From: Ensifer sp. MPMI2T | GTDB lineage: Bacteria > Pseudomonadota > Alphaproteobacteria > Rhizobiales > Rhizobiaceae | Assembly (NCBI RefSeq): GCF_004827385.1 | Contig: NZ_SRXN01000011.1 | Location: forward strand, 62,001 to 126,000 | Direction of reading: 5' to 3' | DNA length: 64,000 nt | Part shown: positions 7,754-15,513 of the stretch, piece by piece | How positions within the stretch are numbered: position 1 is the first letter of the stretch | Layout of the letters: each line of letters opens with the position of its first letter | The notes under the pieces: model-generated | Told to the model about the DNA's origin: nothing | Seen by the model: the letters and a program-made list of their open reading frames with translations, nothing else | Database searches by the model: none | Program-made: the position numbers and the translations under genes

Positions 7754-8452
7754 ATGGCAGACGATGAAATCATTCTCGCGGACCTTTCCGACGAGGAACT
7801 CGTGCAGCAGATGCATGACGACCTTTACGACGGTCTCAAGGAGGAAATCGAGGAAGGGACGCGAATCCTTCTCGAACGGGGCTGGACGCCCTACGACATC
7901 CTGACCCAGGCGCTCGTCGAGGGCATGCGCATCGTCGGCATCGACTTCCGCGACGGCATTCTCTTCGTGCCGGAAGTTCTGCTCTCGGCCAATGCGATGA
8001 AGGCCGGTATGTCGATCCTGCGTCCGCTACTCGCCGAAACCGGCGCGCCGAAACTCGGCAAGATGGTCATCGGCACCGTCAAGGGCGACATCCACGACAT
8101 CGGCAAGAACCTCGTCGGCATGATGATGGAAGGTGCCGGCTTCGACGTCGTCGACCTCGGCATCAACAATCCGGTCGAGAACTATCTGGAAGCGATCGAA
8201 CGCGAGCAGCCGGATATCCTCGGCATGTCGGCGCTGCTGACGACCACGATGCCCTACATGAAGGTCGTCATCGACACGATGAAGGAAAAGGGCCTGCGCG
8301 ACGACTACGTCGTTCTCGTCGGCGGCGCGCCGCTCAACGAGGAATTCGGCAAGGCCGTCGGCGCAGACGCCTATTGCCGCGATGCCGCTGTTGCCGTCGA
8401 GACTGCCAAGGATTTCATGAAGCGCAAGCACAACCGACTGGCAGCGGGCTGA
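7754..8452 (+). CDS. corrinoid (B12-binding) methyl carrier protein, MtbC type
   Basis: 232 aa. Helical B12-binding cap at about residues 1-95, then a Rossmann cobalamin-binding domain. The cobalt-ligating motif GDIHDIG is at 111-117 with lower-ligand His114, followed by the SALLTTTM and VLVGGAPL elements that hold the nucleotide tail. It carries the methyl group as methyl-Co(III) between the MttB-family enzyme (divergent, 5652) and the methyl-THF:corrinoid methyltransferase (14190). The ATG at 7754 gives the family's usual N-terminus; an upstream in-frame start at 7694 would add unlikely sequence. It ends just before a strong terminator. Confidence 0.93.
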   Translation: MADDEIILADLSDEELVQQMHDDLYDGLKEEIEEGTRILLERGWTPYDILTQALVEGMRIVGIDFRDGILFVPEVLLSANAMKAGMSILRPLLAETGAPKLGKMVIGTVKGDIHDIGKNLVGMMMEGAGFDVVDLGINNPVENYLEAIEREQPDILGMSALLTTTMPYMKVVIDTMKEKGLRDDYVVLVGGAPLNEEFGKAVGADAYCRDAAVAVETAKDFMKRKHNRLAAG

Positions 8453-8471
8453 ATTCACAATTGTGAAGATA

Positions 8472-8514
8472 AAAGCCGGCTGCGCGGATGAAACCGGCAG
8501 CCGGCTTTCTTATT
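8472..8514 (+). terminator. intrinsic terminator after the corrinoid protein gene
   Basis: Perfect 12-bp stem AAAGCCGGCTGC / GCAGCCGGCTTT (8472-8483 and 8497-8508), then CTTATTT. It lies 20 bases after the stop of the corrinoid gene. The A-rich left arm would also let it serve leftward transcription from the entericidin gene. Confidence 0.85.
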
Positions 8515-8557
8515 TGAAGGGATGAGAGGGCGCGCGGACAGGCGCCCTGCGCAATTG

Positions 8558-8716
8558 TCAGTTTGCGGCCCTGGCGACCCGGCGCCCGGCCCCTTCTGTG
8601 GCGTTCACGGCATTTGCAGTATCCTGCCCCATGCCGCGGATCGTATTGGCACAGGAACTCAGGGTTGAGAGCGCTACCAGGAGAGCGCCTATCATCGCGA
8701 GAGCTTTTGTTGTCAT
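8558..8716 (-). CDS. entericidin A/B family small lipoprotein
   Basis: 52 aa. N-terminal hydrophobic signal followed by the lipobox LSSC, so the mature protein would be a short envelope lipoprotein beginning at Cys. The tail contains TIRGMGQD..NAV, characteristic of the EcnAB family; members in enteric bacteria form a toxin-antidote pair linked to stationary-phase lysis. Only one member is here. The ATG at 8716 has AAGGA at a proper distance; one at 8722 is too close to it. It is divergent from the DUF1638 gene with about 40 bases between starts. Confidence 0.75.
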   Translation of the reverse strand: MTTKALAMIGALLVALSTLSSCANTIRGMGQDTANAVNATEGAGRRVARAAN

Positions 8717-8755
8717 GACCATGATTCCTTCATGTTGCTGCAAGGCGGAATAAAG

Positions 8756-9376
8756 ATGGAAAGCAGACCGTCAGCAAGAGAACGTGCGCAACCGCAGAAA
8801 GTTCACGTCATTGGTTGTGGAGCGATCGCGCGCGAAATCCTCGCCATCTGCGAGGCCAACGGGCTCGATCACATCGATCTCCATTGCCTGCCCGCCATCT
8901 GGCACAACACCCCGGAAAAGATCACACCGGGCCTTCGCGAGGCGATCGCGCGGGCGCGTGAAGCGGGCTTCGAGCGCATCTTCATCGCCTATGCCGATTG
9001 CGGCACCGGCGGTGAACTCGACCGGCTTTGCGAGGAGGAAGGCGTAACACGCATCCCCGGCCCGCACTGTTATTCCTTCTTCGCCGGCAACGCCGATTTC
9101 GCACAGCGCTGGGATGACGACCTCAGCGCCTTTTTCCTCACCGACTTCCTCGCCCGCCAGTTCGAGGCCTTCGTCATCGAACCGCTCGGCCTCGACCGGC
9201 ATCCGGAACTGCGCGACATGTATTTCGGCCACTACCGCAAGCTCGTCTACCTCTCGCAGGTGGAGGACAAGGCGCTACAGGAAAAGGCCCGCCGCGCCGC
9301 CGAAAGGCTCGGGCTCGAATACGAATATCGCTTCACCGGCTATGGCGACCTGACGCGGTCGCTGATCGACGCTTGA
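8756..9376 (+). CDS. DUF1638 family protein
   Basis: 206 aa, cytoplasmic. It starts with VHVIGCGAIAREI, and has IFIAYADCGTGGELD near residue 80, then a Cys-His pair in GPHCYSFF. These are the conserved Cys/Gly motifs of DUF1638. The biochemical function is unknown, but the family is often found beside MttB/MtbC-type methyltransfer genes, as here, so a role in handling the substrate, corrinoid or methyl acceptor is likely. The start at 8756 follows AAGGCGG; the ATG at 8732 lacks a ribosome site. Confidence 0.8.
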   Translation: MESRPSARERAQPQKVHVIGCGAIAREILAICEANGLDHIDLHCLPAIWHNTPEKITPGLREAIARAREAGFERIFIAYADCGTGGELDRLCEEEGVTRIPGPHCYSFFAGNADFAQRWDDDLSAFFLTDFLARQFEAFVIEPLGLDRHPELRDMYFGHYRKLVYLSQVEDKALQEKARRAAERLGLEYEYRFTGYGDLTRSLIDA

Positions 9377-9388
9377 GTTGGATCGAAT

Positions 9389-9652
9389 TCAGGCCCGCTG
9401 CTCGACGATCACTCCAACGATCCGGCGAACGACGGGAAGCAGCAGCATCAAACTGGGAAAGGCAATGAGCCAGGACGCAGCCCAGGCATGGGGCCAAGTC
9501 GCAGCGAAGCGATCCCACCCGGCATTCGTCAGCGTCGACACCGCAGACACGATTCCGGACATGAGCACCGAGAGTATCAGTGGCATGAGGAGGACTGCGT
9601 AGCGCGATGGAAGTTTCTTTATCCTCAGTGATTTGCGCACAAGCGTAAGCAT
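9389..9652 (-). CDS. DUF2798 family two-helix membrane protein
   Basis: 87 aa with two transmembrane helices (about residues 17-40 and 55-78) separated by STLTNAGWDRFAATWPHAW. The KLPSRYAVLLMPLILSVLMS opening is the signature of the DUF2798 family. It is probably an inner-membrane protein of unknown role. It is divergent from a LysR regulator at 9874, an arrangement common for this family, so the regulator likely controls it. Confidence 0.82.
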   Translation of the reverse strand: MLTLVRKSLRIKKLPSRYAVLLMPLILSVLMSGIVSAVSTLTNAGWDRFAATWPHAWAASWLIAFPSLMLLLPVVRRIVGVIVEQRA

Positions 9653-9873
9653 TCGAAAATCCTTTTTCGTTGGTTCAGAACGTCAGGTGGAAATCTGGCC
9701 ATGCGGCCTGCCGCGCCCAGTTCCTCTGCATAGCCTCGCAGCGACCGCGGCTTAGCGGTCACTTTGTGTACTCCTGGTACGATTGCTTCTGTCACCCGAG
9801 AAGATATGACCTTGCCATTCTGTGAGACAATATCGACAATGCGGCACACACTATCTCGCAAAGCGGTAAAATC

Positions 9874-10767
9874 ATGGACAGGTTGGAAGACTACGAGGCC
9901 TTTCTGGCGATCGTCGAACACGGAAGCCTCACGACTGCCGCGCGACGCCTTAACCGGTCGCTTCAGTCGGTGAGCCGGTCGCTGGCTACCCTCGAGGCGT
10001 CGGTCGGCGTCGAGCTCGTACATCGAACGACCCGCCGCTCGACGCCGAGTGAAGCGGGCATGACCTTCTATCAACGCATCAAACCGGCCATCGAAGAACT
10101 TGAGCAGGCAAAGCTTGAAGCCGCGAACGGCCGGATACAACCGTCCGGAATTCTCCGGCTGGGCGCGCCGGTGCTGTTCGGGCCGGAATTCCTGATGCCG
10201 ATCGTTGCTCGCTACATGCACCGCTATCCCGAAGTCGAGGTGGACCTGCTGCTATCGGATGCCTTTGTGGACTTGGCGGCGGAAAACGTCGATCTGGTGG
10301 TCCGCATCGGCGAATTGCCGGACTCGAACCTACGGGCGCGACGACTTGGGAAACTGCGACGCGTGGTCTTCGGCGCGCCCTCCTACCTCGATCGGCATGG
10401 CCGCCCGCGTCACCCCTCGGACCTCGCCAATCATCATTGCATCTTGCGTACTGTCGGCCAACGCTTCGGTGAGTGGATGTTCGAAATCGACGGAAAACCG
10501 CGCGCGGTGAAGGTAACCGGTCCCTTGCGTGTCGATTCGATGATTTCGATCTATGCGGCCGTATCTCAGGGTCTTGGGCTTGGATACTCTCCCCTGTGGC
10601 AGATCAGGCGGCTGGTCGATGAAGGCCAGGTCGAAATCGTGCTTGAGTCATTCGAGTCGGTACCGGTGCCGATCCATGCTGTCTGGAAGGAGGGGCGATC
10701 GATGCCCGCCAAGGTCCGCGCCTTTCTCGACATGCTCGCGGCGGACCTCGATCTTCGCGACCTCTGA
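9874..10767 (+). CDS. LysR-family transcriptional regulator
   Basis: 297 aa, the usual LTTR length. N-terminal winged helix-turn-helix at about residues 1-60 (EDYEAFLAIVEHGSLTTAAR, then LNRSLQSVSRSLATLE), linker helix to about 85, and a periplasmic-binding-protein-like effector domain to the end (PVLFGPEFLMPIV start). Family knowledge predicts a tetrameric regulator of the divergent DUF2798 gene. No palindromic T-N11-A box could be picked with confidence in the 221-base intergenic region. Confidence 0.9.
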   Translation: MDRLEDYEAFLAIVEHGSLTTAARRLNRSLQSVSRSLATLEASVGVELVHRTTRRSTPSEAGMTFYQRIKPAIEELEQAKLEAANGRIQPSGILRLGAPVLFGPEFLMPIVARYMHRYPEVEVDLLLSDAFVDLAAENVDLVVRIGELPDSNLRARRLGKLRRVVFGAPSYLDRHGRPRHPSDLANHHCILRTVGQRFGEWMFEIDGKPRAVKVTGPLRVDSMISIYAAVSQGLGLGYSPLWQIRRLVDEGQVEIVLESFESVPVPIHAVWKEGRSMPAKVRAFLDMLAADLDLRDL

Positions 10768-11012
10768 ACAGTCGGCAGATACAGTAACCGCGGGCCCTCC
10801 ATCGAGCTTACCGCCCCTAGATGCACTGACGCTTAAGCTTCGTGCGCTACGGTTCGGCCCATGGAGGGTGCGCCGGTAGACCGATACGACGGCGGAGGCA
10901 GGCCGATCAATATCGCGGTTTCCTCGCGGCAATGATACCATCCGCCGCTCTCTGTCTGTCATGGCTTGCAACGCCGAATCGGATAAACAGGGTGAGAAAC
11001 TGGGGGAACACA

Positions 11013-11210
11013 ATGTCACATGAGCGCTATGAACTCGTTCTCGATCCGACCGACCATTGGACGGTGTGGGACAATGTGACCGGCGTGCCGGTGGTGTTTG
11101 CCGATCAGATCCTCGGAGGTCTGACCGAAGAAGAGGCAGGGGCCGCCCTGAGGGTGCTGGTCGAACTCGACCGAAATCGTGCGGCGACAGCCGTCGTGGA
11201 TGCCGCGTAG
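11013..11210 (+). CDS. hypothetical protein, 65 aa
   Basis: A small acidic soluble protein: an amphipathic N-terminal part (YELVLDPTDHWTVWDNVTG) and a C-terminal helix containing LTEEEAGAALRVLVELD. No known domain recognised. The ATG at 11013 is preceded by GGGGGAAC, a good ribosome site; the open frame begins earlier (10842), but the upstream part has no protein-like character. A copy of a dispersed repeat begins 15 bases after the stop. Confidence 0.6.
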   Translation: MSHERYELVLDPTDHWTVWDNVTGVPVVFADQILGGLTEEEAGAALRVLVELDRNRAATAVVDAA

Positions 11211-11225
11211 CCGTAAGGAAAAGCC

Positions 11226-11330
11226 GCTGCATGTTTCCTTAAGTCGGATCCGATTCAAGGAGAAAAATATGCAGCAATTCAAAGTGCTAAGGCGTCCTTT
11301 TGCGCGTCGGAATGAGACGCGCGACGCTGT
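11226..11330 (+). repeat. dispersed rhizobial repeat R1, long copy A
   Basis: This copy contains the landmarks GCTGCATGTTTCCTTAA, GATTCAAGGA, ATGCAGCAATTCAAAGTGCT, TTTTGCGCGTC and GACGCGCGACGCTGT. The same landmarks recur in copies at 11650, 52349, 59988 and 60541. Internal inverted repeats (TGCATGTTTCCTTAA.. / ..ATGCAG, and GCGCGTC / GACGCGC) predict a folded RNA. Its small open frame (MQQFKVL) is a by-product of the repeat and is not called as a gene. Confidence 0.75.
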
Positions 11331-11443
11331 CGTGCACCGACACAACGATTGTCGGGGCGCACCGACGTTCCGCGCCATGTTTTTGACCAGCAAGTGGGGG
11401 AACATGACGGGCTTCGCCACAGCCTCCATGATTGGAGAAGACC

Positions 11444-11629
11444 ATGGACCGCAAATCTCTCGTCATCGCCATTGCGGCAGCGCTCCTGGCGGTTGCAGGA
11501 TGCACGACCAGCCAAACCAGCCAGAATACAGCCCCTCCTCCGCCCAGTCAGGCCGGCGGCAGCGCGGGTTCTTCGGGAGGTGGCGGCATGGGCGGCGGCG
11601 GCCAGGGAGGCGGAAGCTCGGGATATTGA
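11444..11629 (+). CDS. small Gly/Ser-rich lipoprotein, 61 aa
   Basis: Signal sequence MDRKSLVIAIAAALLAVAGC with lipobox AVAGC at residues 16-20, then a short mature part of Thr/Gln/Ser, a PPPP turn and a glycine-rich tail ending GSSGY. It is likely anchored in the outer membrane as a flexible surface or periplasmic tether; no enzyme domain. GGAG at 11434-11437 supports the ATG at 11444. The gene is bracketed by two copies of repeat R1 (11226-11330 and 11650-11740). Confidence 0.65.
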   Translation: MDRKSLVIAIAAALLAVAGCTTSQTSQNTAPPPPSQAGGSAGSSGGGGMGGGGQGGGSSGY

Positions 11630-11649
11630 CGGCGCCGGTGCGGCTCCCC

Positions 11650-11740
11650 CTGCACGTTTCCTTAAATCGCCCTGATTCAGGGATAAAAATGTATCAATTC
11701 AAGGTGCTACAACGTCCCCCTCGCGAAACGAGCGACGCTG
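11650..11740 (+). repeat. dispersed rhizobial repeat R1, long copy B
   Basis: Carries CCTGCACGTTTCCTTAAATC, GGATAAAAATGTATCAATTC, AAGGTGCTACAACGTCC and a GCGACGCTGCGG end. It aligns with copy A at 11226 over its whole length, in the same orientation and spacing, but the GCGCGTC arm is eroded. Confidence 0.72.
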
Positions 11741-11752
11741 CGGGACCTGGCA

Positions 11753-11839
11753 TCACTCCATGAGCGCCACGACGGCGAACACGAGCATGGCGACGATGAT
11801 CGCCAGCACCACGATTGATAGCAAGTTCGCGTCGCGCAT
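11753..11839 (-). CDS. small membrane protein, 28 aa
   Basis: A short ORF encoding MRDANLLSIVVLAIIVAML followed by VFAVVALME. It is a single hydrophobic helix (residues about 6-26) with charged ends, typical of small inner-membrane proteins. A GAGGG ribosome site lies 8 bases before the ATG. It occupies most of the coding potential in the gap between repeat B and the 12099 operon. Function is unknown; the evidence is the ribosome site plus the clean transmembrane composition. Confidence 0.5.
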   Translation of the reverse strand: MRDANLLSIVVLAIIVAMLVFAVVALME

Positions 11840-12098
11840 GTTCAGAGCCCTCGGGATCTAAACGGGCGAGAGAGCCCGCTGTTCCGTAAGCGACGATGTT
11901 CCGTCCCCACTACATGAGCGCTCGAAATAGCCCGCAGTTCGCCGCCAAGCATTTGTACCGGACCAATCACGACGAATGCGCACCCGCCCCGGAACACGAT
12001 TGGGGAGCGTCGTTTTTGGACATATCCGACGTCGTGGCAAGGTGAGCGACAGCGGATGGACATGCGCATTGTCGGGTCTAGAGGAGAACAGGAATCCT
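11840..12098. promoter_or_regulatory. presumed promoter region of the methyl-transfer operon
   Basis: Contains no credible gene. The operon starting at 12099 must be transcribed from here or nearby. A short palindrome ATGCGCAT at 12062-12069 resembles the outer arms of the operator at 7393-7413 but is too short to be convincing. GAGGAG at 12081-12086 is the nearest ribosome-site candidate for 12099, at a rather long spacing of 12 bases. Confidence 0.35.
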
Positions 12099-12401
12099 AT
12101 GGCAGATCGCATCATAGTCTACTGGCGCGACATTCCCGCCCAGGTCATCATCAAACAGGGTCGCAAAAGCGCCAAGCGTGAACTGTCGCTGCGCTTCACC
12201 GAGGCGATCGACATGTGCGCGATGCGCACCGGGGCCGCCGAGACCGACGACTACCTTGCCGAATGGCGCAAGGCCGATCCGGTCCCGGTTTCCGACGACC
12301 TGGAAGCGGAAGCCGACAAAGCGGCGGCGGAACTCGAAACCGCCTACAGCAAGGAGCGGCTGGTCGCGCTCGTCAAGGCCGGAGGCCGGGACAATGCCTG
12401 A
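12099..12401 (+). CDS. 'virulence factor' family protein (PF13769-like), first gene of the operon
   Basis: 100 aa, soluble. It opens with DRIIVYWRDIPAQVIIKQGR, and contains LSLRFTEAIDMCAMR and a helical acidic C-terminus. This matches the short alphaproteobacterial family annotated as virulence factor. That name is historical; no activity is known. It overlaps the next gene by 8 bases and is strictly co-located with MetV/MetF-like genes, so a role in the C1 or corrinoid pathway is more plausible than virulence. Confidence 0.75.
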   Translation: MADRIIVYWRDIPAQVIIKQGRKSAKRELSLRFTEAIDMCAMRTGAAETDDYLAEWRKADPVPVSDDLEAEADKAAAELETAYSKERLVALVKAGGRDNA

Positions 12402-12981
12402 TCCGAAAGTCGTCACCGGCAACGCCCAGCCCGCCAAGAAGGCGGCAACCGGCGCCTATATCCCGACGAACGTGTCGCCGAGCCGCCGCTCGCGCCACAG
12501 ATACACCGTGCGTCTCTGGGCAGTGCGCAACTCGCGCTTCCTCGAGTGGTTCTACAACCGCTTCGCCGACATGTTCCTGACGCTGCATCCGCTGTGGAAC
12601 GCGATCGGCTACGGCCGGGTTGAAAGGCCGGTGACCTTCGTCGAACGCCACGTCAAGGGATTCCTCTTCGATTGTCGCATGTGCGGCCAGTGCGCGCTGT
12701 CCTCGACCGGTATGTCATGCCCGATGAACTGTCCGAAGCAGCTCAGGAACGGTCCCTGCGGCGGCGTGCGCGCCAACGGCAATTGCGAGGTCGAGCCGGA
12801 CATGCCCTGCGTCTGGGTGCAGGCGTGGAAGGGCTCGCAGAACATGGTGAAGGGTAACGCAATCATGAACGTGCAGAAGCCGGTCAACCAGTCGCTGCGC
12901 GAAACATCATCCTGGTTGCGGGTGACGGCGGAAGCCGCAGCCGCCCGCGAAGCGGCAAAGAAGGAAGGCCAGCAGCAATGA
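12394..12981 (+). CDS. methylenetetrahydrofolate reductase C-terminal domain protein (MetV-like)
   Basis: 195 aa. The central part has eight cysteines (94, 97, 100, 109, 113, 122, 131, 139), including CRMCGQC and KQLRNGPCGGVRANGNCEV. This is the MTHFR_C pattern, known in acetogens as MetV, the metal or Fe-S partner of MetF. The basic N-terminus (about 30-55) looks like a docking segment. It overlaps the metF start by 4 bases (ATGA), so the two are translationally coupled and probably form a heteromer. The likely job is channelling electrons between MetF flavin and a cellular carrier during methyl-THF oxidation; this is inferred from the acetogen pair. Confidence 0.82.
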   Translation: MPDPKVVTGNAQPAKKAATGAYIPTNVSPSRRSRHRYTVRLWAVRNSRFLEWFYNRFADMFLTLHPLWNAIGYGRVERPVTFVERHVKGFLFDCRMCGQCALSSTGMSCPMNCPKQLRNGPCGGVRANGNCEVEPDMPCVWVQAWKGSQNMVKGNAIMNVQKPVNQSLRETSSWLRVTAEAAAAREAAKKEGQQQ

Positions 12982-14069
12982 GCCCGGATATCAATCCTCA
13001 CGATCCCGGCGCGCCGCTCGATCCCCTGCCCGGCCATTCCTCGCGCGGGCGGCTGGAGCGCGTGCTGCGCCGCGGCGAATTCGCCGTGACCGCCGAACTC
13101 AACCCGCCGGACAGCGCCAATCCCGAGGACGTCTACGAACGCGCGGCGATCTTCGACGGCTGGGTAGACGGCATCAACGCTGTCGACGCCTCCGGCGCCA
13201 ATTGCCATATGTCGTCGGTCGGCATCTGTGCGCTGCTGACGCGCATGGGCTATGCGCCGATCATGCAGATCGCCTGCCGCGACAAGAACCGCATCGCCAT
13301 CCAGGGCGACGTGCTCGGCGCCTCCGCCATGGGCGTGCAGAACATCATGTGCCTGACCGGCGACGGCGTGCAGGCCGGCGACCAGCCCGGCGCCAAGCCC
13401 GTCTTCGACCTCGACTGCATGTCGCTGCTCGAGACGGTGCGGATCATGCGCGACAATGCGAAGTTCCTGTCCGGCCGCAAGTTGACGACGCCGCCGCACG
13501 TCTTCTTGGGCGCTGCGATCAACCCCTTCGCGCCACCTTACGATTTCCGCCCGTACCGGCTCGCCAAGAAGATCGAAGCCGGCGCGCAGTTCGTGCAGAG
13601 CCAGTACTGCTTCGACGTGCCGATGTTCCGCGAATACATGAAGAAAGTGCGCGATCTCGGCCTGCACGAAAAGTGCTTCATCCTCGTCGGCGTCGGGCCG
13701 ATGGCATCCGCCAAGACCGCCCGCTGGATCCGCTCCAACGTTCCGGGCATCCACATTCCCGACAGCGTCATTACACGGCTCGAAGGCGCGCAGGACCAGA
13801 AGAAGGAGGGCAAGCAGCTCTGCATCGACATCATCAATGAGGTGAAGGAGATCGAGGGCGTCTCGGGCGTCCACGTCATGGCCTATCGCCAGGAGGAATA
13901 TGTCGCCGAGATCGTGCATGAATCGGGCGTCCTGAAGGGCCGCAAGCCCTGGAAGCGCGAAAGCCTGCCGAGCGATGCGCTGGTTGCCGAGCGGCTCGAA
14001 CACCTCCGCGAGGGCATCGAGGAAAATCAGGAGAAGATGGCGGAGGCCGCAGCGCACCACCCGCACTAG
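12978..14069 (+). CDS. metF: methylenetetrahydrofolate reductase
   Basis: 363 aa TIM-barrel flavoprotein: FAVTAELNPPDS at the start of the barrel, a conserved NIMCLTGDGVQAGDQPGAK loop, GAAINPF and then GAQFVQSQYCFD, all MetF hallmarks. It interconverts methylene-THF and methyl-THF. In this operon the methyl-THF:corrinoid methyltransferase lies downstream, so the physiological direction is probably oxidative, feeding demethylation-derived carbon into the C1 pool. The N-terminal extension (about 30 residues) and the C-terminal helical tail are longer than in E. coli MetF. Confidence 0.9.
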   Translation: MSPDINPHDPGAPLDPLPGHSSRGRLERVLRRGEFAVTAELNPPDSANPEDVYERAAIFDGWVDGINAVDASGANCHMSSVGICALLTRMGYAPIMQIACRDKNRIAIQGDVLGASAMGVQNIMCLTGDGVQAGDQPGAKPVFDLDCMSLLETVRIMRDNAKFLSGRKLTTPPHVFLGAAINPFAPPYDFRPYRLAKKIEAGAQFVQSQYCFDVPMFREYMKKVRDLGLHEKCFILVGVGPMASAKTARWIRSNVPGIHIPDSVITRLEGAQDQKKEGKQLCIDIINEVKEIEGVSGVHVMAYRQEEYVAEIVHESGVLKGRKPWKRESLPSDALVAERLEHLREGIEENQEKMAEAAAHHPH

Positions 14070-14189
14070 GCAGCCGCGGCCACTTCCGTTCGATATCAGA
14101 GGAAAACCGGCGCTTTGGCCCGTCCAGCGCCTTACAAACGTAGACGGGGCCTATTACATAGCCCCACGCTCAGGATCAAAGGATCTTAC

Positions 14190-15155
14190 ATGACCCGCAC
14201 CATCGTCGCTTCCGCCACCCGCGAGATCGTCATCGGCTTCGACCAGCCCTTCTGCGTCATCGGCGAGCGCATCAATCCGACCGGCCGCAAGAAGCTCGCC
14301 GCTGAGATGATCGAAGGCAACTTCGAGACCGTGATCAAGGACGCGCTGGAACAGGTCGCCGCGGGCGCCACCATGCTTGACGTCAATGCGGGCGTCACCG
14401 CCGTAAACCCGAACGAGACCGAGCCGCCGCTGCTCGTCAAGACGCTGGAGATTGTCCAGGGCCTCGTCGACGTGCCGCTGTCGATCGACAGCTCCGTCAC
14501 CGCCGCGATCGAGGCCGGCCTGCGCGTTGCCAAGGGCCGTCCGCTGGTGAACTCTGTCACCGGCGAAGAAGAGAAGCTCGAAGCGATCCTGCCGCTCGTC
14601 AAGAAATACGACGTCCCGGTCGTGGCGATCTCCAACGACGAGACCGGTATTTCCATGGACCCGGACGTCCGCTTCGCCGTCGCCAAGAAGATCGTAGAGC
14701 GCGCCATGGATCACGGCATCAAGCCGCACGACATCGTCGTTGATCCGCTCGTCATGCCGATCGGCGCTCTGGGCGATGCCGGCCGGCAGGTCTTCGCGCT
14801 GCTGCGTCGCCTGCGTGAGGAACTGAAGGTCAACACCACCTGCGGCCTCTCCAACATCTCCTTCGGCCTGCCGCACCGCCACGGCATCAATGCCGGCTTC
14901 ATCCCGATGGTGATCGGCGCCGGCATGACCTCGGCGATCATGAACCCCTGCCGCCCGCAGGAAATGGAAGCCGTGCGCGCGGCGAACGTCTTGAACGGCA
15001 CCGACGCGAACTGCACCAACTGGATCATGACCTATCGCGACCACAAGCCGGCCGAAGGCGGCCACGCCGTGGCCGCTGCTCAACCGGCTGCCGGCGGCGG
15101 CGGACGTCGTGGCGGCCGCGCAGCTCGCGCCGGTGCTGGCGCAAGGGCGGAATAA
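14190..15155 (+). CDS. methyltetrahydrofolate:corrinoid methyltransferase (pterin-binding family)
   Basis: 321 aa. The pterin-binding TIM barrel has the GERINPTGR motif near residue 24, MLDVNAG near 68, PLSIDSS near 100 and TTCGLSNISFGLPHR near 223, shared by MeTr, MtgA and dihydropteroate-synthase-like enzymes. It would take the methyl group from the corrinoid protein and give methyl-THF for MetF. The last ~35 residues are an Ala/Gly/Arg-rich tail similar in style to the N-terminus of the MttB protein. It is 120 bases after metF and 2 bases before the next gene. Confidence 0.88.
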   Translation: MTRTIVASATREIVIGFDQPFCVIGERINPTGRKKLAAEMIEGNFETVIKDALEQVAAGATMLDVNAGVTAVNPNETEPPLLVKTLEIVQGLVDVPLSIDSSVTAAIEAGLRVAKGRPLVNSVTGEEEKLEAILPLVKKYDVPVVAISNDETGISMDPDVRFAVAKKIVERAMDHGIKPHDIVVDPLVMPIGALGDAGRQVFALLRRLREELKVNTTCGLSNISFGLPHRHGINAGFIPMVIGAGMTSAIMNPCRPQEMEAVRAANVLNGTDANCTNWIMTYRDHKPAEGGHAVAAAQPAAGGGGRRGGRAARAGAGARAE

Positions 15156-15157
15156 TC

Positions 15158-15493
15158 ATGGTAAAAGGCGCCTCCATCATCAGGGATCTGTCGGCACTCT
15201 GGTTCCAGGCGCCTATGGTCATCGCCGCGCGCATGCAGGCGATGACAATTGCCACCATGACCGGCGCCGCCACCGACTACGTGGAGGCGAGCCGCATGGT
15301 GACGGAGAAGATGGCGGCGACAGCCGAAAGCGTCGTCGCCGCCCATGTGGCGCTGATCAAGGAAGGCATAGGCGCAGTAGCAACTCTTGCCGGCGGCAAG
15401 CTGCCGGCGACCGGCCACAAGCGGGTGACGGCGGCTGTGCTGCGCCCTTATGCCAAGCGCGTGCGGGCCAATGCCCGCCGGCTCTCGAAGTAA
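15158..15493 (+). CDS. conserved-context hypothetical protein, 111 aa
   Basis: Unrecognised. All-alpha, Ala/Met-rich: two long helices (about 5-35 and 45-75) and a basic C-terminal helix containing RPYAKRVRANARRL. The composition recalls phasin-like coiled-coil proteins, but no phasin motif is visible. It starts 2 bases after the methyltransferase stop and is followed 20 bases later by the corrinoid activator, so it is certainly cotranscribed. A scaffold or assembly role in the methyl-transfer complex is possible but untested. Confidence 0.7.
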   Translation: MVKGASIIRDLSALWFQAPMVIAARMQAMTIATMTGAATDYVEASRMVTEKMAATAESVVAAHVALIKEGIGAVATLAGGKLPATGHKRVTAAVLRPYAKRVRANARRLSK

Positions 15494-15513
15494 TCCGCTG
15501 GCGAGGCAGAAAG

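Noticed and set aside
11271-11430. Small ORF starting MQQFKVL inside repeat A
   Set aside because: The same start occurs in other repeat copies and is part of the element; no independent coding evidence.
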